Shown here: piece after piece, positions 29,347 through 39,819 of the stretch | Numbering within the stretch: position 1 is the stretch's first letter | Layout: each line of letters opens with the position of its first letter | Assembly: GCA_030407315.1 (NCBI GenBank) | Contig: JALQPE010002910.1 | Location: forward strand, 1 to 64,000 | DNA: 64,000 nt | Direction of reading: 5' to 3' | DNA from: Asparagopsis taxiformis | Lineage: Eukaryota > Rhodophyta > Florideophyceae > Bonnemaisoniales > Bonnemaisoniaceae | Translations under genes and position numbers: made by a program | Notes under the pieces: generated by a model | Seen by the model: only the letters and a program-made list of their open reading frames with translations | Databases searched by the model: none | What the model was told of the DNA's origin: nothing

Positions 29347-30744
29347 ATGCATACGCTTTTCTCAGTCCTCAACATCATTCCAGCTCTTTTGCTGCTCTGC
29401 CTTCTTTCTCCGACATCATGTGCCCACACTCCGAGACCATACACTGCTAATGGTGGTACTCTGCAAAAACCTTCCCTCAGAAGAACCTCCAAGCTCGCAA
29501 GTACCCTTCGTGCGAGCAAAAATTCCTATTTCAATCGCTACATAGTGCGGGACCGGCCCAAAACGCCGTACTCGAGAAGGGTCGGTTTCAGGGACTTGGA
29601 AATCAACTCCACGAGACAGCATCGGCACCGGAAGCCGACAACTCAAGTGAAACAGTACTCCAGTTTCAAGTCAAGATTTCCTGACACTCGGAACAAGTTG
29701 AACCGTAATGCATTCAGACGAGACCATGCGCAGAGTCGACAACTAGAAGCAGATACGGTTCCTACGAAAGAAAGACAAAGTTCGGGGGGACTAAGTCTAG
29801 ACCCATGCAGTACGCAGTCTGATTGCGCTGCGACTCACTTTTGTGCATTCCGTGACGATAACAATGCCGAATCTCCGTGTAATGGAGAATCCAGCTGTGT
29901 TTGTCTATCAAATAGTCTGGATGATTTCTTCTGTTCATGTGCAGAACCTAAGTGTCTGCCTGGAGAAATCTGTTCAGGAACTACGAATCCTATATGTATT
30001 TCACTTGAACTTGATCCCCCACCTATTGAATGTCCGCCAGGAACAGGCCCGCAACCTCCTATCAATGGAGCCTCTGGCACGGGAATATCTCTAGAGCCAT
30101 GCACTACATCATCTGATTGTGCTGTAAGTCACTTCTGTGGCTCCCGAGATGCTGACGATAGCGGGTCTGTTTCTGGATGTAATGGCGGGCCCGACTGTAC
30201 CTGTGTCGCTGATTTCCTGGATTACGTCACCTGTTCATGTACAGAGCCTGAGTGTCTTACTGGTGAGTTGTGTGGTAGCAGTGGAGATTTCACCAATGTC
30301 TGTGTCTCAGTTGCACTCGATCCCACGCCTCTTGAATGTTCCACTGGCACAGCAGGTTCATTCGAGTCATGCAGTACATCCTCCGACTGCTTTGATTCTC
30401 ACTTCTGCACCAACATCGATAACTTTCTTGACGATAGTACTATGTCCGATTGTGATGGAGAGTTGGGGTGTGTCTGTTTGCCAGATGATCCTGAGGACTT
30501 CTCCTGCTCATGTACTGAGCCGGAGTGTCTTACTGGTGAGTTGTGTGGTAGCAGTGGACTTTTCACCAATGTCTGTGTCTCAGTTGCACTCGACCCCCCA
30601 CCTCTTGAATGTTCCGCTGGCACATCAGGCTCCCTGGAATCATGCAGTACATCCTCCGATTGTCTCGATTCTCACTTCTGTGCTAACGCTGATAACCTCC
30701 TTGACGATGGTATCGTGTTCGATTGTGATGGAGAGTTGGGGTGT
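29347..30744 (+). pseudogene. Secreted cysteine-rich repeat protein, 5' part (disrupted by retrotransposon)
   Basis: The ATG at 29347 (context CACCATGC) starts a clear signal peptide (LFSVLNIIPALLLLCLLSPTSCA); a Met 15 codons earlier would bury it. A basic linker follows to about residue 145, then four repeats of about 80-90 residues, each with about a dozen cysteines: SxxSDCxxxHFC ... CxC ... CSCxEPECLTGELC ... NVCVSVALDPxPLEC. The fourth repeat is cut at 30744 by a 5.6-kb LTR element, and the frame stops 24 nt into the LTR. The reading phase matches the 3' part at 36389 once the element and one GGTGT copy are discounted, so the gene was probably functional until recently. The role is unknown; an extracellular matrix or wall protein is possible. 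Confidence 0.8.
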
Positions 30745-31128
30745 TTTTGCTCGCATGTAGAACAATAAATGTCGCTACGATGGTATCCTTTATTCTCGAG
30801 GTCCTGACCTAAGAAGCTAGATATATATATTCCTTCTAGTTCCCTTGTTCCCTGGATCCCAAACGCAAAACAAGTACAGAAAACATCATTGCTAGGGCAA
30901 GGTACGTAGGGCGACTCTTGCCAGCCTTCGTAGGGCATGAAGGGTTCAGATCGATACTGAATATCGATAGGGCAGCTTGACCTGCCACAATCATTACAAC
31001 AGCCAATTAACAATGTGTAAAACGCGCCGTGCCAAAAAATGTCATACAAAGTTACGTTAATTGGACGGTGTTGAAATAGGAGCAGAGAGCACTTGTCACG
31101 GCGCACAGAGTGCTAGCGGCGTGCACCA
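30745..31128 (-). repeat. 3' LTR of family 2 element (384 bp)
   Basis: It reads identical to the LTR at 36000-36383. A small frame within it (SLLLFQHRPINVT and onward) occurs in both copies only because the LTR is duplicated. Confidence 0.95.
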
Positions 31129-31150
31129 GTCCCCTCTCTGGACGCAGGCT

Positions 31151-34100
31151 TCAAGCCTGTGAAGCAGCCACCACTAAATCTTGATCATGGAACTTAGCCA
31201 GAAAATCAGCCAACATACTTGGGATGTCTTCCTTCATAATATCAAATGGTTCCCAAGTTGGGTCTTCATCTTCAAAGCCTTGCCATTTTGCTCGCACTTC
31301 ATACCTCTTAAGATCAGTGTTATAGCGCAAGTCTAGGAGTTTCTCGACTTTGTTGTAGTGGGGGTTATTATGAGCGATGGTATCCAGTAAACTCTCTGTA
31401 ATATTCAACTTAGAATCGGCGTAGAATTTCAATCGGTTAACATGTACCAGAGCATGAGAACCGCTTATAAGGTCTTCAACTTCATACACGAATTCTGACT
31501 TAGCCTTTGTGATGCGCCTCGGACCTCGCCATTTCACTCGAAGTTTATGGCCATCATTCATGATGCGCGGCGCTACGAGAACAAAGTCTCCAGCATCGAA
31601 GTTGACCTTTTGAACATGCGTTTTCTTGTTGTGAGCTTCAACAGCTAAGTCGCGTTTGCGTGTGCGGCGAGAGGCAACCTCCTTGTGAATTTCATCCAGA
31701 TGTTTCATCAAATTTTGTATGCCAACAACCTTTTGAGCACGAATGAATGTCAACGATTGCGGTTGTACACCTGTACTGGGCTTAATGGATAGAAGAGGAC
31801 TATCAGCTGCAAGTCCAGTAAAGGCCGTGACAGGAGCAACATTTCCCATAGAAGCACGTTTAGAGTGGTTCAAGATACTTTGAATCAAACCGACAATCCG
31901 TGGCCAATCCTTCTCATCAAGCCTGAACTCAGACAGAAGTGCCCTTGCAGATCGAAGCACTTGTTTACAGACACTCTCCACTGTCCCATTAGACTGGGGA
32001 CAGTACGCTGTGGTAAAATGGTGATGCGCATGGAGACGTCGATTTAGTGCATTCATGACTGCATTTTTGAAATGTGAGCCTCTGTCTGAAACCCACGTAA
32101 AGCAAACACCGAACAATGAAAACCACCGTAGGAGCACTTCTGTAGTTGTATCTGCATCAGCCACTTTGCATGGCTGTAGCCACACAAAAGATGAAGCATC
32201 ATCTTTTAGTATGAGGACGTATTTATCCCCAGTAGAGCTTGGACCCATGAATAAGTAATCAAAATGAAGAACTTCATTTGGTTTGTCCGAATGCAATGCA
32301 TGACCTAAAGGTCTAGGCACTCTGTATCCATTGGAGGTACACAAACAGTGTAAGCATGACTTACAAAACGTGTTTATGTCATTCTCCATGGTACTCCAAT
32401 AGAAGTTATCCTTCACTTGTGTCAACGTTGTTGCTGCTCCACGATGTCCACCACTGCCACAATGTGCAATGACGCAAATGCGTAATTGAAGCTCAACTGC
32501 TGATGTAGGAATCCAAATTGAGCCATTGGAATTCGTGAATAGTCCATTAGTTTTCGTTTCCTGTGCTGGCTTCTCCCCTCCTTCAATTGCGGCCTCTTGG
32601 ACAGCGAGAAGGTCTGAGGGCCTTGGCCAATTCATATCAGGATCCCAATCTGGGGCAACAGGTGCAACAAAGAGTGAAGAAAGTGACGCACGGTATGTGG
32701 GAGTATTGAACTGGTTTGTAGCGACAGCACCCCAACGAGAAAGAAGGTCTGCCCAGCAATTGTCTTCTCCATTGATGTGAACGACGGTGTAGCGATACGA
32801 TGAAAGACGCATAGCCCAGCGCTCAACCTTGTGAAGAACATGCTTACCCAGTCCCTTCGATTTAGAGATAGGATCAAAAATAAACACAAGATTCTTATGA
32901 TCCGTAAACAGCCAGAATCCTTCCGGACGCAGCAGCATGTAATCTAATCGAGTAACTGACTCCACAACTGCAAACGCTTCTTTTTCAATTGTTGACCATC
33001 GCTCACTGGAACCTTTAAATGAGCCTGATAAGAATGCAAGAGGTTCATGCGTCTGCAATGAGAACTCTTTGTCCATATCAGCCTTGGGTATTTGAGTGAG
33101 AACACCAGACCAGTGATGTTCCGAAGCATCTGTAAACAAACAAAGGATCTTAGCTGGATCTGGGTGGGCGAGTGTAGCAGAATTTAGAAGCGCCTCTTTA
33201 ACCTTGATGAACGCATTCTGTTGAACAGTATTCCACAAGCCGTTCAATTTGATCTTTGAAACAGCTTGCTTTGTTCGCTTCCCAGACTGCTTGTAAACAG
33301 TTTCCAATGTATTGTGAAGCTCTTTGACTATGGTAGTAAACTGGGGGACGCATTGCCTCATCCAATTGGCAGCACACAAGAACTGCTGCAAATCTGCTCC
33401 AGTAATTGGAGGTTCCATGTCTTTCAGAGCACAGAATCTGCTTGGATCCAGTCTTATTCCATCTTTGCTGATATAGCGGCCACACCATCGCACTTTCTGC
33501 AGATACAGTTTGCACTTTCCGGCATGTAGCTTCAACTTATGCTCCTTACATATTGTAAAAAAGGAACGCAGAGTCCTCATCAAGTCTACATCGGTACGAC
33601 AATGGAGTAGCATGTCATCCAGCCATAACAAAACATAATCCCGGATCGGACGGCATAGTTTCTGTACACTGCTCTGCAGATATGAAACCGAATTGGTTTG
33701 GCCATGCATCACTCGTGTCGGAGTGAAAACTCCATCTTCGGTAATAAAGCTCTGACATTCCTGCGAAGAACGGTGTAATGGTAGCTGCCAATAACCTTGA
33801 CATAAGTCCATTGTTGCAAAAGAAGTTGCTCCAGCAAGCTTGTTACTTACCGACTCGAGATCGGGCATCGGCCAAACATAAGGGATGGTCTGATTATTAA
33901 CAGGCCTGAGATCAACAGTAAATCTGAACTTCTCGACACCTTGCTTAGGTACGATTAGCGGTGCACAAGCCCACTGGCTTGTGTTGTTTGGGTATACAAG
34001 TCCCAATTTAACCATCTCATCCACCTTCTTTCGTAAGAAAGACGCTTGACTCGGCGAATATCTTCTTTGCTTAACACGTACCGGTGCTGCATCGCGCTTT

Positions 34101-35980
34101 AGCATAATTCTCATAGGTTCAATTGCAGCAGGGGGATCTGCTCCCAAAGAGGTGCGGAAGATGTCAGCGAATTCAAACACTAAAGAACGCATTTCTGCCT
34201 GATATTCCTTTGGTAGTCCATTGTCAATTGCATCTTCTATTAACTTGTCGAGGAAATTACGGGTAGTAACTTGATCATGATGTCCTACTGGTAGGCTCGT
34301 ATCATCAAATTCATTCCGATTTAGTTCTTGGCCTTCACCTGACAGTATTGAGTTGGATGTATGATCAACTGAACGACCATTTTGAGGAAGAGCTGATGCA
34401 CTGCTAGCATTGTTACCCTCATTTACATATTCTTCACACTCATCAATTGGCAAAGATTCTTTGTCTTGCTGCATCGGTGCTAGAAGCAATCTTGAGAGCG
34501 CCCCTTTATCACACTGCGCCATATTTTCTTGAGCATCTTGATCCACTGTGAAACCGACATGAGAGAAATCTGCATCATGATATAATTTTCGTACAGCAGA
34601 CAAATGCTTGTCCAGATTAGATCCGATAGATTGTAACAGCGGCCTTGATAACAGTACTTCGGGCATTGGAGCATCAAATACCAAAAACTGGACGTTTCGA
34701 AGTCTTAATGGTCCTTGTGGTAGATTAATTGTGATCGATACGCATGCCTTCCTTTTTGCTGTATACAGCACTTCATTTCCTTCTTCACCAATACTTTGTA
34801 ATGCTAGACCCATCTTAATTGGTGATGGCAATGGGAGGACCGCCACAAATACTCCTGCTTGCGCACACTTCTCCAAATGATACTGGCTTAAAGAGGCATG
34901 GTCTGCACCGTAGTCTCCATTTAAAATGACTGGAACCTTGTCTGCCAGTGTAGCATTAAGGCGTCCAGGATAAAGAGTATCTACATTATCTCGAGATTCT
35001 GTCAATACGGGTGGATCCGGAGATAACCTGCTGAGCCTCCCTTGTTTCGCTCGATTGTCTCGAAATTCCTTGAGATACTTTTCTTTTTCCTCTTCCGAGG
35101 ACTTAGTACAATCCCTCAGATAATGCTTACCGTTGCATCGAGGGTTTAAACAATCGGGAAGAGCCTTTCCTTCCCTTGGTACAATCGATTTATCGGAAAT
35201 GTCTTTCGGACACTTGGGTGCTTTTGGTGGTCTGGACGGATTCGTACCACCCTCAGAGTTGGGTGTTCCATTCCCTTGATTAACTTTCTTCGTCGGTTTC
35301 ATTTTCTCACTGTTATTTCCAATACTCTTGATTGGTACATATTCTTCGCATGCAATAGCTCTCTTTACAACTCTTTTGTAGAAGAGAAGCCAGTCTTCCT
35401 CCAGATTATCTACGCCCAGCTCAATATCCTGTTCCATTCGTATTTTAAGAATTGGCGGCTTCAAAAGCTGACATATGTGCCGTACAGCCAGCTGCGGTTT
35501 GTCTTCGATCAAACGTTCCCATTTTCGATTCCTTAACAGCGTCTGGTAGTCAGTGAACAATGATTGAATGCGCAATTCAGCATCAGCTTCATGCACATTA
35601 ATTTTGATTCCATTCTTGATAGTTTCTTCCAGATCTTCTAGCGAGATTGATTCCAATTTTACCTCATCTTTTTCTTTTAGCCACGCCTCGAGTACCTCTT
35701 CGGTCAAGTCATCAAATTTGGAAACACCAGGGAAGGTTTCAAATGAAATTAGTGACAGTAAAAGATCACGATCGATGGAAGAACGCAGCGGGACAGGTGT
35801 TATGGAGCTCCCAGAGGACACAGCATCTTGCACACGCAATAAGTAATTTTCTCTAGCGAGAAGAAAATTGTGTATCGGATTTCGCCCCAATTTTCGCAGC
35901 TCAGGATGCGAAATCGGTGTGAACATTGGTTGCCCAGTAGACGGCCCCGCTTGAGCCATGCTAATAGACAGGGTGTTCAA
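31151..35980 (-). CDS. Family 2 chromovirus gag-pol polyprotein (1609 aa)
   Basis: A helical gag occupies residues 1-280, with a zinc knuckle variant near 285-300 (CLNPRCNGKHYLRDC). The protease is near 350: NGDYGADHASLS, with DYGA where DSGA/DTGA is usual. RT at about 660-850 has KFRFTVDLRPVNNQT, MDLCQGYWQLPL and the catalytic WLDDML in place of Y-x-DD. RNase H starts LFTDASEHHWSG; FTDHKNLVFIFD follows. Integrase has a zinc finger (H...H...CKSCLHC) and D-D-E at VLHFDYLFMGP, WVSDRGSHFKN and CPQSNGTVESV. A chromodomain ends the protein (YEVRAKWQGFEDEDPTWEPF). The first Met (35980) is 19 nt from the 5' LTR; a second Met at codon 8 is equally possible. There are no stops, so the protein appears intact. 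Confidence 0.94.
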   Translation of the reverse strand: MNTLSISMAQAGPSTGQPMFTPISHPELRKLGRNPIHNFLLARENYLLRVQDAVSSGSSITPVPLRSSIDRDLLLSLISFETFPGVSKFDDLTEEVLEAWLKEKDEVKLESISLEDLEETIKNGIKINVHEADAELRIQSLFTDYQTLLRNRKWERLIEDKPQLAVRHICQLLKPPILKIRMEQDIELGVDNLEEDWLLFYKRVVKRAIACEEYVPIKSIGNNSEKMKPTKKVNQGNGTPNSEGGTNPSRPPKAPKCPKDISDKSIVPREGKALPDCLNPRCNGKHYLRDCTKSSEEEKEKYLKEFRDNRAKQGRLSRLSPDPPVLTESRDNVDTLYPGRLNATLADKVPVILNGDYGADHASLSQYHLEKCAQAGVFVAVLPLPSPIKMGLALQSIGEEGNEVLYTAKRKACVSITINLPQGPLRLRNVQFLVFDAPMPEVLLSRPLLQSIGSNLDKHLSAVRKLYHDADFSHVGFTVDQDAQENMAQCDKGALSRLLLAPMQQDKESLPIDECEEYVNEGNNASSASALPQNGRSVDHTSNSILSGEGQELNRNEFDDTSLPVGHHDQVTTRNFLDKLIEDAIDNGLPKEYQAEMRSLVFEFADIFRTSLGADPPAAIEPMRIMLKRDAAPVRVKQRRYSPSQASFLRKKVDEMVKLGLVYPNNTSQWACAPLIVPKQGVEKFRFTVDLRPVNNQTIPYVWPMPDLESVSNKLAGATSFATMDLCQGYWQLPLHRSSQECQSFITEDGVFTPTRVMHGQTNSVSYLQSSVQKLCRPIRDYVLLWLDDMLLHCRTDVDLMRTLRSFFTICKEHKLKLHAGKCKLYLQKVRWCGRYISKDGIRLDPSRFCALKDMEPPITGADLQQFLCAANWMRQCVPQFTTIVKELHNTLETVYKQSGKRTKQAVSKIKLNGLWNTVQQNAFIKVKEALLNSATLAHPDPAKILCLFTDASEHHWSGVLTQIPKADMDKEFSLQTHEPLAFLSGSFKGSSERWSTIEKEAFAVVESVTRLDYMLLRPEGFWLFTDHKNLVFIFDPISKSKGLGKHVLHKVERWAMRLSSYRYTVVHINGEDNCWADLLSRWGAVATNQFNTPTYRASLSSLFVAPVAPDWDPDMNWPRPSDLLAVQEAAIEGGEKPAQETKTNGLFTNSNGSIWIPTSAVELQLRICVIAHCGSGGHRGAATTLTQVKDNFYWSTMENDINTFCKSCLHCLCTSNGYRVPRPLGHALHSDKPNEVLHFDYLFMGPSSTGDKYVLILKDDASSFVWLQPCKVADADTTTEVLLRWFSLFGVCFTWVSDRGSHFKNAVMNALNRRLHAHHHFTTAYCPQSNGTVESVCKQVLRSARALLSEFRLDEKDWPRIVGLIQSILNHSKRASMGNVAPVTAFTGLAADSPLLSIKPSTGVQPQSLTFIRAQKVVGIQNLMKHLDEIHKEVASRRTRKRDLAVEAHNKKTHVQKVNFDAGDFVLVAPRIMNDGHKLRVKWRGPRRITKAKSEFVYEVEDLISGSHALVHVNRLKFYADSKLNITESLLDTIAHNNPHYNKVEKLLDLRYNTDLKRYEVRAKWQGFEDEDPTWEPFDIMKEDIPSMLADFLAKFHDQDLVVAASQA

Positions 35981-35989
35981 AACTTCAGC

Positions 35990-35999
35990 AAGTGATCAC
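35990..35999 (-). other. Putative primer-binding position of family 2 element
   Basis: Directly after the 5' LTR the element reads GTGATCACTT. The same 10 bases occupy the same place in the 43.3-kb element. It does not start with TGG, so a normal tRNA 3'-end primer is not evident. Confidence 0.55.
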
Positions 36000-36383
36000 T
36001 TTTGCTCGCATGTAGAACAATAAATGTCGCTACGATGGTATCCTTTATTCTCGAGGTCCTGACCTAAGAAGCTAGATATATATATTCCTTCTAGTTCCCT
36101 TGTTCCCTGGATCCCAAACGCAAAACAAGTACAGAAAACATCATTGCTAGGGCAAGGTACGTAGGGCGACTCTTGCCAGCCTTCGTAGGGCATGAAGGGT
36201 TCAGATCGATACTGAATATCGATAGGGCAGCTTGACCTGCCACAATCATTACAACAGCCAATTAACAATGTGTAAAACGCGCCGTGCCAAAAAATGTCAT
36301 ACAAAGTTACGTTAATTGGACGGTGTTGAAATAGGAGCAGAGAGCACTTGTCACGGCGCACAGAGTGCTAGCGGCGTGCACCA
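36000..36383 (-). repeat. 5' LTR of family 2 element (384 bp)
   Basis: It is identical to 30745-31128 and is followed on the right by the target duplicate GGTGT. Confidence 0.95.
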
Positions 36384-36979
36384 GGTGTGTCTGTTTGCCA
36401 GATGATTCTGAGGACTTCTTCTGCTCATGTACTGAGCCGGAGTGTCTTACTGGTGAGTTGTGTGGTAGCAGTGGACTTTTCACCAATGTATGTGTCTCAG
36501 TTGCACTCGAACCCACGCCTCTTCAATGTACCCCTGGTCCAGTGATGCCTTCGCCTTCACCAATCGAAAATACACCAACTATATCACAGTCCACATCTCC
36601 GACCCCATCTCCGACCCCATCTCCGACCCCCTCCCCAACTGACGAAGTTTGTATTGATGCTCAAGCACTCTCCCACCTCCAATCACACCAACTCGTCTAC
36701 CAACACCATGCCGTCAGCAGAGTCCTCTGTGATAAGTTTGGAAGCTGTGCTACTCCCGGTCACATTGTACATTTCAATGGATCTGCAATGATGATGAAGA
36801 AGTATTGTAAGATTGCTGGATGTGAGGAACGAGTGATGGAGGTGAACAGTCCTCGGTACAAGAAGGGGATGCGTGTGGCATCGAAAACTGAGGGACTGGA
36901 GTATACGGTGTTTGCCGCTCGGTATGAGACGCGAGGTGAAGAGGCAGTTCTTGCGGCAGCGGTTCGAATGGGGCTTTGA
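36384..36979 (+). pseudogene. Secreted cysteine-rich repeat protein, 3' part
   Basis: After the duplicated GGTGT the coding frame resumes with CVCLPDDSEDFFCSCTEPEC, completing the fourth repeat. A linker follows with three SPTP-type repeats (TPSPTPSPTPSPTD), then a terminal domain of about 110 residues (EVCIDAQALSHLQSHQLV, VLCDKFGSCATPGHIVH, AGCEERVMEVNSPRYKKGM). This domain has conserved-looking cysteines and a hydrophobic core, but I cannot assign it to a family. It stands at the end of the protein beyond the Pro-rich spacer, as expected for a separate functional module. Without the retrotransposon the whole protein would be near 660 residues. Confidence 0.78.
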
Positions 36980-37143
36980 TATGAAAGTGCAGGTGGTAGC
37001 AGGGAAGAGTGAGATTGTGGGGAGACATTGAAACAAAGGGGAAGAATTTGTACTGTTCATATAACGGTGAATGGATAAATAACGGGAACATGTGGTAGGA
37101 TTTCTATGCCCATCTTCTCCTCCTTCGCCATTCATCTTAGCTC

Positions 37144-37220
37144 TGTTCAGATATCCATATAACCGGCCTACATTCCAGCTCTAGTGCCTCTGCAGGCACA
37201 AATTTTCATTAACGTCTAGC
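37144..37220 (+). repeat. 77-bp mini-element, diverged copy 3
   Basis: TGTTCAGATATCCATATAAC ... CTCTAGTG ... TGCAGGCACAAA ... matches the 28348 and 49028 copies over its length with about 15-20 differences. No target duplication is visible, so it is an old insertion. Confidence 0.7.
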
Positions 37221-39316
37221 TGCATATGGTTTGGTTTGAACTCTGTCCCACCAAGTTGATAACACCAAGTGATGCGTGTCTAGGAATAGTCTCTTGGGTG
37301 AATGAGGAATGGTCAAGATGAATACAATAAATAAATTATCTGCCTTGGATGTATCTAGGATGAGAGGGTGATTTTGTGAGATTTGCATCAGGATAGCTCC
37401 TGTTCTCGTTGTTTGAGTGCGTCACAGAGTTCGCGGTGAAGTGGACCACTCGGTCCCGGGAAAGCGGCAGGAATAAATAAATCTATTGCCAAATATCGTA
37501 CACGTCCAGCATAGATATATTGTATTCGCAATAGCAGCGACAAATTATCCCGAGGCCATTTTCTCGGGTTGACTGTCCCATGGTCCGTGTCATTGCAGGA
37601 CTGCGGTTGGACGACAAGTATACGTTACGAGGGGTGTGTCACCTATCGAATACGTGGATCACAACTGCGCGTCGCGGTACGTTTTCTGTTATCAAAGTGA
37701 ACGATCTCCGGTCTGACAGGTTGGTGTCGGGTCAGTAGAATCGGTCGGGATGGATGGAGCTGAGCTGAATCAACATGCCTACAGTTGTTGTGTTTTATGA
37801 TCGCTCGACACTTTCCAGCACTTGCGCCATGCGGGAGCGTGCATCTCAAAGATTTGCGCGTCACGCGCAAAACTTTATGATTCATGACGTGGCACAACAG
37901 GTGTGGGACATTTTGTCCATCGAATTGTTGTACGGTTCTGACAATGCAGATGCGCAAAAATATCTCCTCGACACCAGACTTTATGCTCGACGAAAATAAT
38001 TGGAGAGACCCAGATTTTTCAAATATATTCAGAGTACGGAAGTAACCGCACCGGTGATACAGGACATGGTATGGAGGCTAATGGTTTTCGGTTCCCACAA
38101 CAAATTTAATAAAAAGTTTTTCAAAAGGTTTGCTGTTTTGTAGTTGGTACCTCCGCCGTCGCGTCGCACGACAGGTCACCCAACCCGCCTGTCCACCGAC
38201 CGGAGTCGTTCCAACACAATGTGCACCGTTCCATCAGCTCCTTATCACTCCAGAAGCACGATACACGTACAGACGGGTAGGAACGGGCGGTGCAGAAACA
38301 CACCATAACTAACAATTTCTCTATACCGATCAACACTCGCGCCTTCCACACAGGAGCCGTCATCCCCTCTGTTCGGACCGCTCTGAGCACGTCGGGGCGT
38401 CTCGGCCATTCTTGACCATGCACTGCTTCCGAACTGCTGCAAGCTCACTGTGTTTCGTGACCAGATGAACTCGACGGCACTCGTGGGCGCGTTTCGTTTG
38501 CCACTGCTGGGAGCCTCCTTTTCGGTATCAGAGAAACGCATGTGAGAGGGTTTTTGTTATCAGCGGGTGGTTGTGCTGATATCTAGCGCACCAAAGTGTC
38601 AGGTGGGATCGATGGGCGACTACATACTTGATATGTGGGCATTGTGGGACTTTGCCTGATGGAACTGGAGTTTAGAAAGTTGTGGGCGGTATGTGATTAC
38701 CCGTTGTTGATTGGTCTGGACTATGTGAGTCGTTGGCTTGCGCTGTGTGAACAATCGTTGATACCAGAACCAGCTTTATAGCGTTCATGTCATGGCTTGG
38801 TGTCGGATTGGCGGATGATGCAGGCAAGAACATTGGACGGCCGATGGATTTCAGCGCTGTTTACATTCTATTGAGTAAATCGGAGTGGTTGGCTGATCGA
38901 CAAGTTGTTTCAACTCACGATAAACGTATTCAGCGAATGCTCTGCGTGCACAGGTCCGAATGCGAAGAGTGATCTTGTCTTTTCACAGCCATGCAGCAGC
39001 TACCGATTAGCTATTACAGAAACAACCGAGGTTGAGATCCGAGGCGAGCACTTCGGCCACCCACTGCCCAATGGACAGTGGCGTGTATTGAGTCATATAC
39101 TGACAGGTGGACCACTTAGAGGCCATTAGTTTGTGGACAAACATAGAAGTGCGAACGAAAAGAGCTTGGCTAATGTTTGGTTTGAATTTTGTGAGATCAG
39201 TCTCCGCTGCCTTCTTTATTCCTGCCTATCTGTTCGTTCCTCATAAATACGTTCACTCTTTTGTGTCTCGTGATCGTCGTTGTCGAGTATGAAAGGCTGT
39301 CTTGTGTTAGCATCTT

Positions 39317-39380
39317 GAAAAATACCTTTATCCTCGTGTAAGCTCCAAGTCACACCGGACCTGTGGTTCATTGGTTTTAC
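39317..39380 (+). repeat. 64-bp dispersed repeat, copy 1
   Basis: GAAAAATACCTTTATCCTCG ... AAGTCACACCGGAC ... GTGGTTCATTGGTTTTAC matches 42090-42153 with few differences. The family is unknown. Confidence 0.8.
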
Positions 39381-39819
39381 ACTCTCGAAAAGGTTTTGCA
39401 GGTCAGATAGACAACTTTCAAGCTACCCCGAGGTACTTCACGGTCGTATGTGCCAAAAGACACAAACTTCCTCAGCAGCATCCCCACAAAGCCTCCTCGC
39501 TTCTGGAAAGCACAAACTATTCGAAAACATACATGTTCGGGCTTCAAAAAGAGTTTAGACGAAATCTTGTTCGTTTTGTGCCCATACTACCCAATAGAAG
39601 AGAAGATCGTATCGATTTACATAACCAGGAAACATATCTTTATCATATCAATCAGATCAAGATAGAGCCTTGACAGATTCTTAAACTCCAAGTTGCAACA
39701 GCAAGTAGCTAACCAGAATTATTATGCGGCACAGAGAAGCAATCACATTAGCCATCGCTAAAATAGTCCCTAACGCCCGCATGCAAATGATCATGCGGTC
39801 CAAATCACATCAATTCAAT

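Larger units (their letters stand above)
30745..36383 (-). mobile_element. Ty3/gypsy chromovirus family 2, complete, identical LTRs
   Basis: The element is 5639 bp with the 5-bp target duplication GGTGT at 30740-30744 and 36384-36388, inserted inside the fourth cysteine repeat of the secreted-protein gene. The two 384-bp LTRs read identical base for base, so the insertion is recent. One 1609-codon ORF encodes gag and pol fused. On its own strand the element starts TGGTGCACGCC and ends GCGAGCAAAA, so only the left end is canonical TG. It has the purine tract AGAGAGGGGAC before the 3' LTR (31129-31139). It is probably still capable of activity. Confidence 0.95.
36980..39819. other. Intergenic, no gene supported
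   Basis: Only short frames occur. A 74-codon frame at 37775-37999 (MPTVVVFYDRSTLSS) is the most protein-like but has no other support. The stretch contains a diverged 77-bp element copy at 37144 and one copy of a 64-bp dispersed repeat at 39317-39380. Confidence 0.45.

Noticed and set aside
37775..37999. 74-codon frame as a small gene
   Set aside because: It has a plausible amino-acid mix but no homology, promoter or conserved neighbour to support it.
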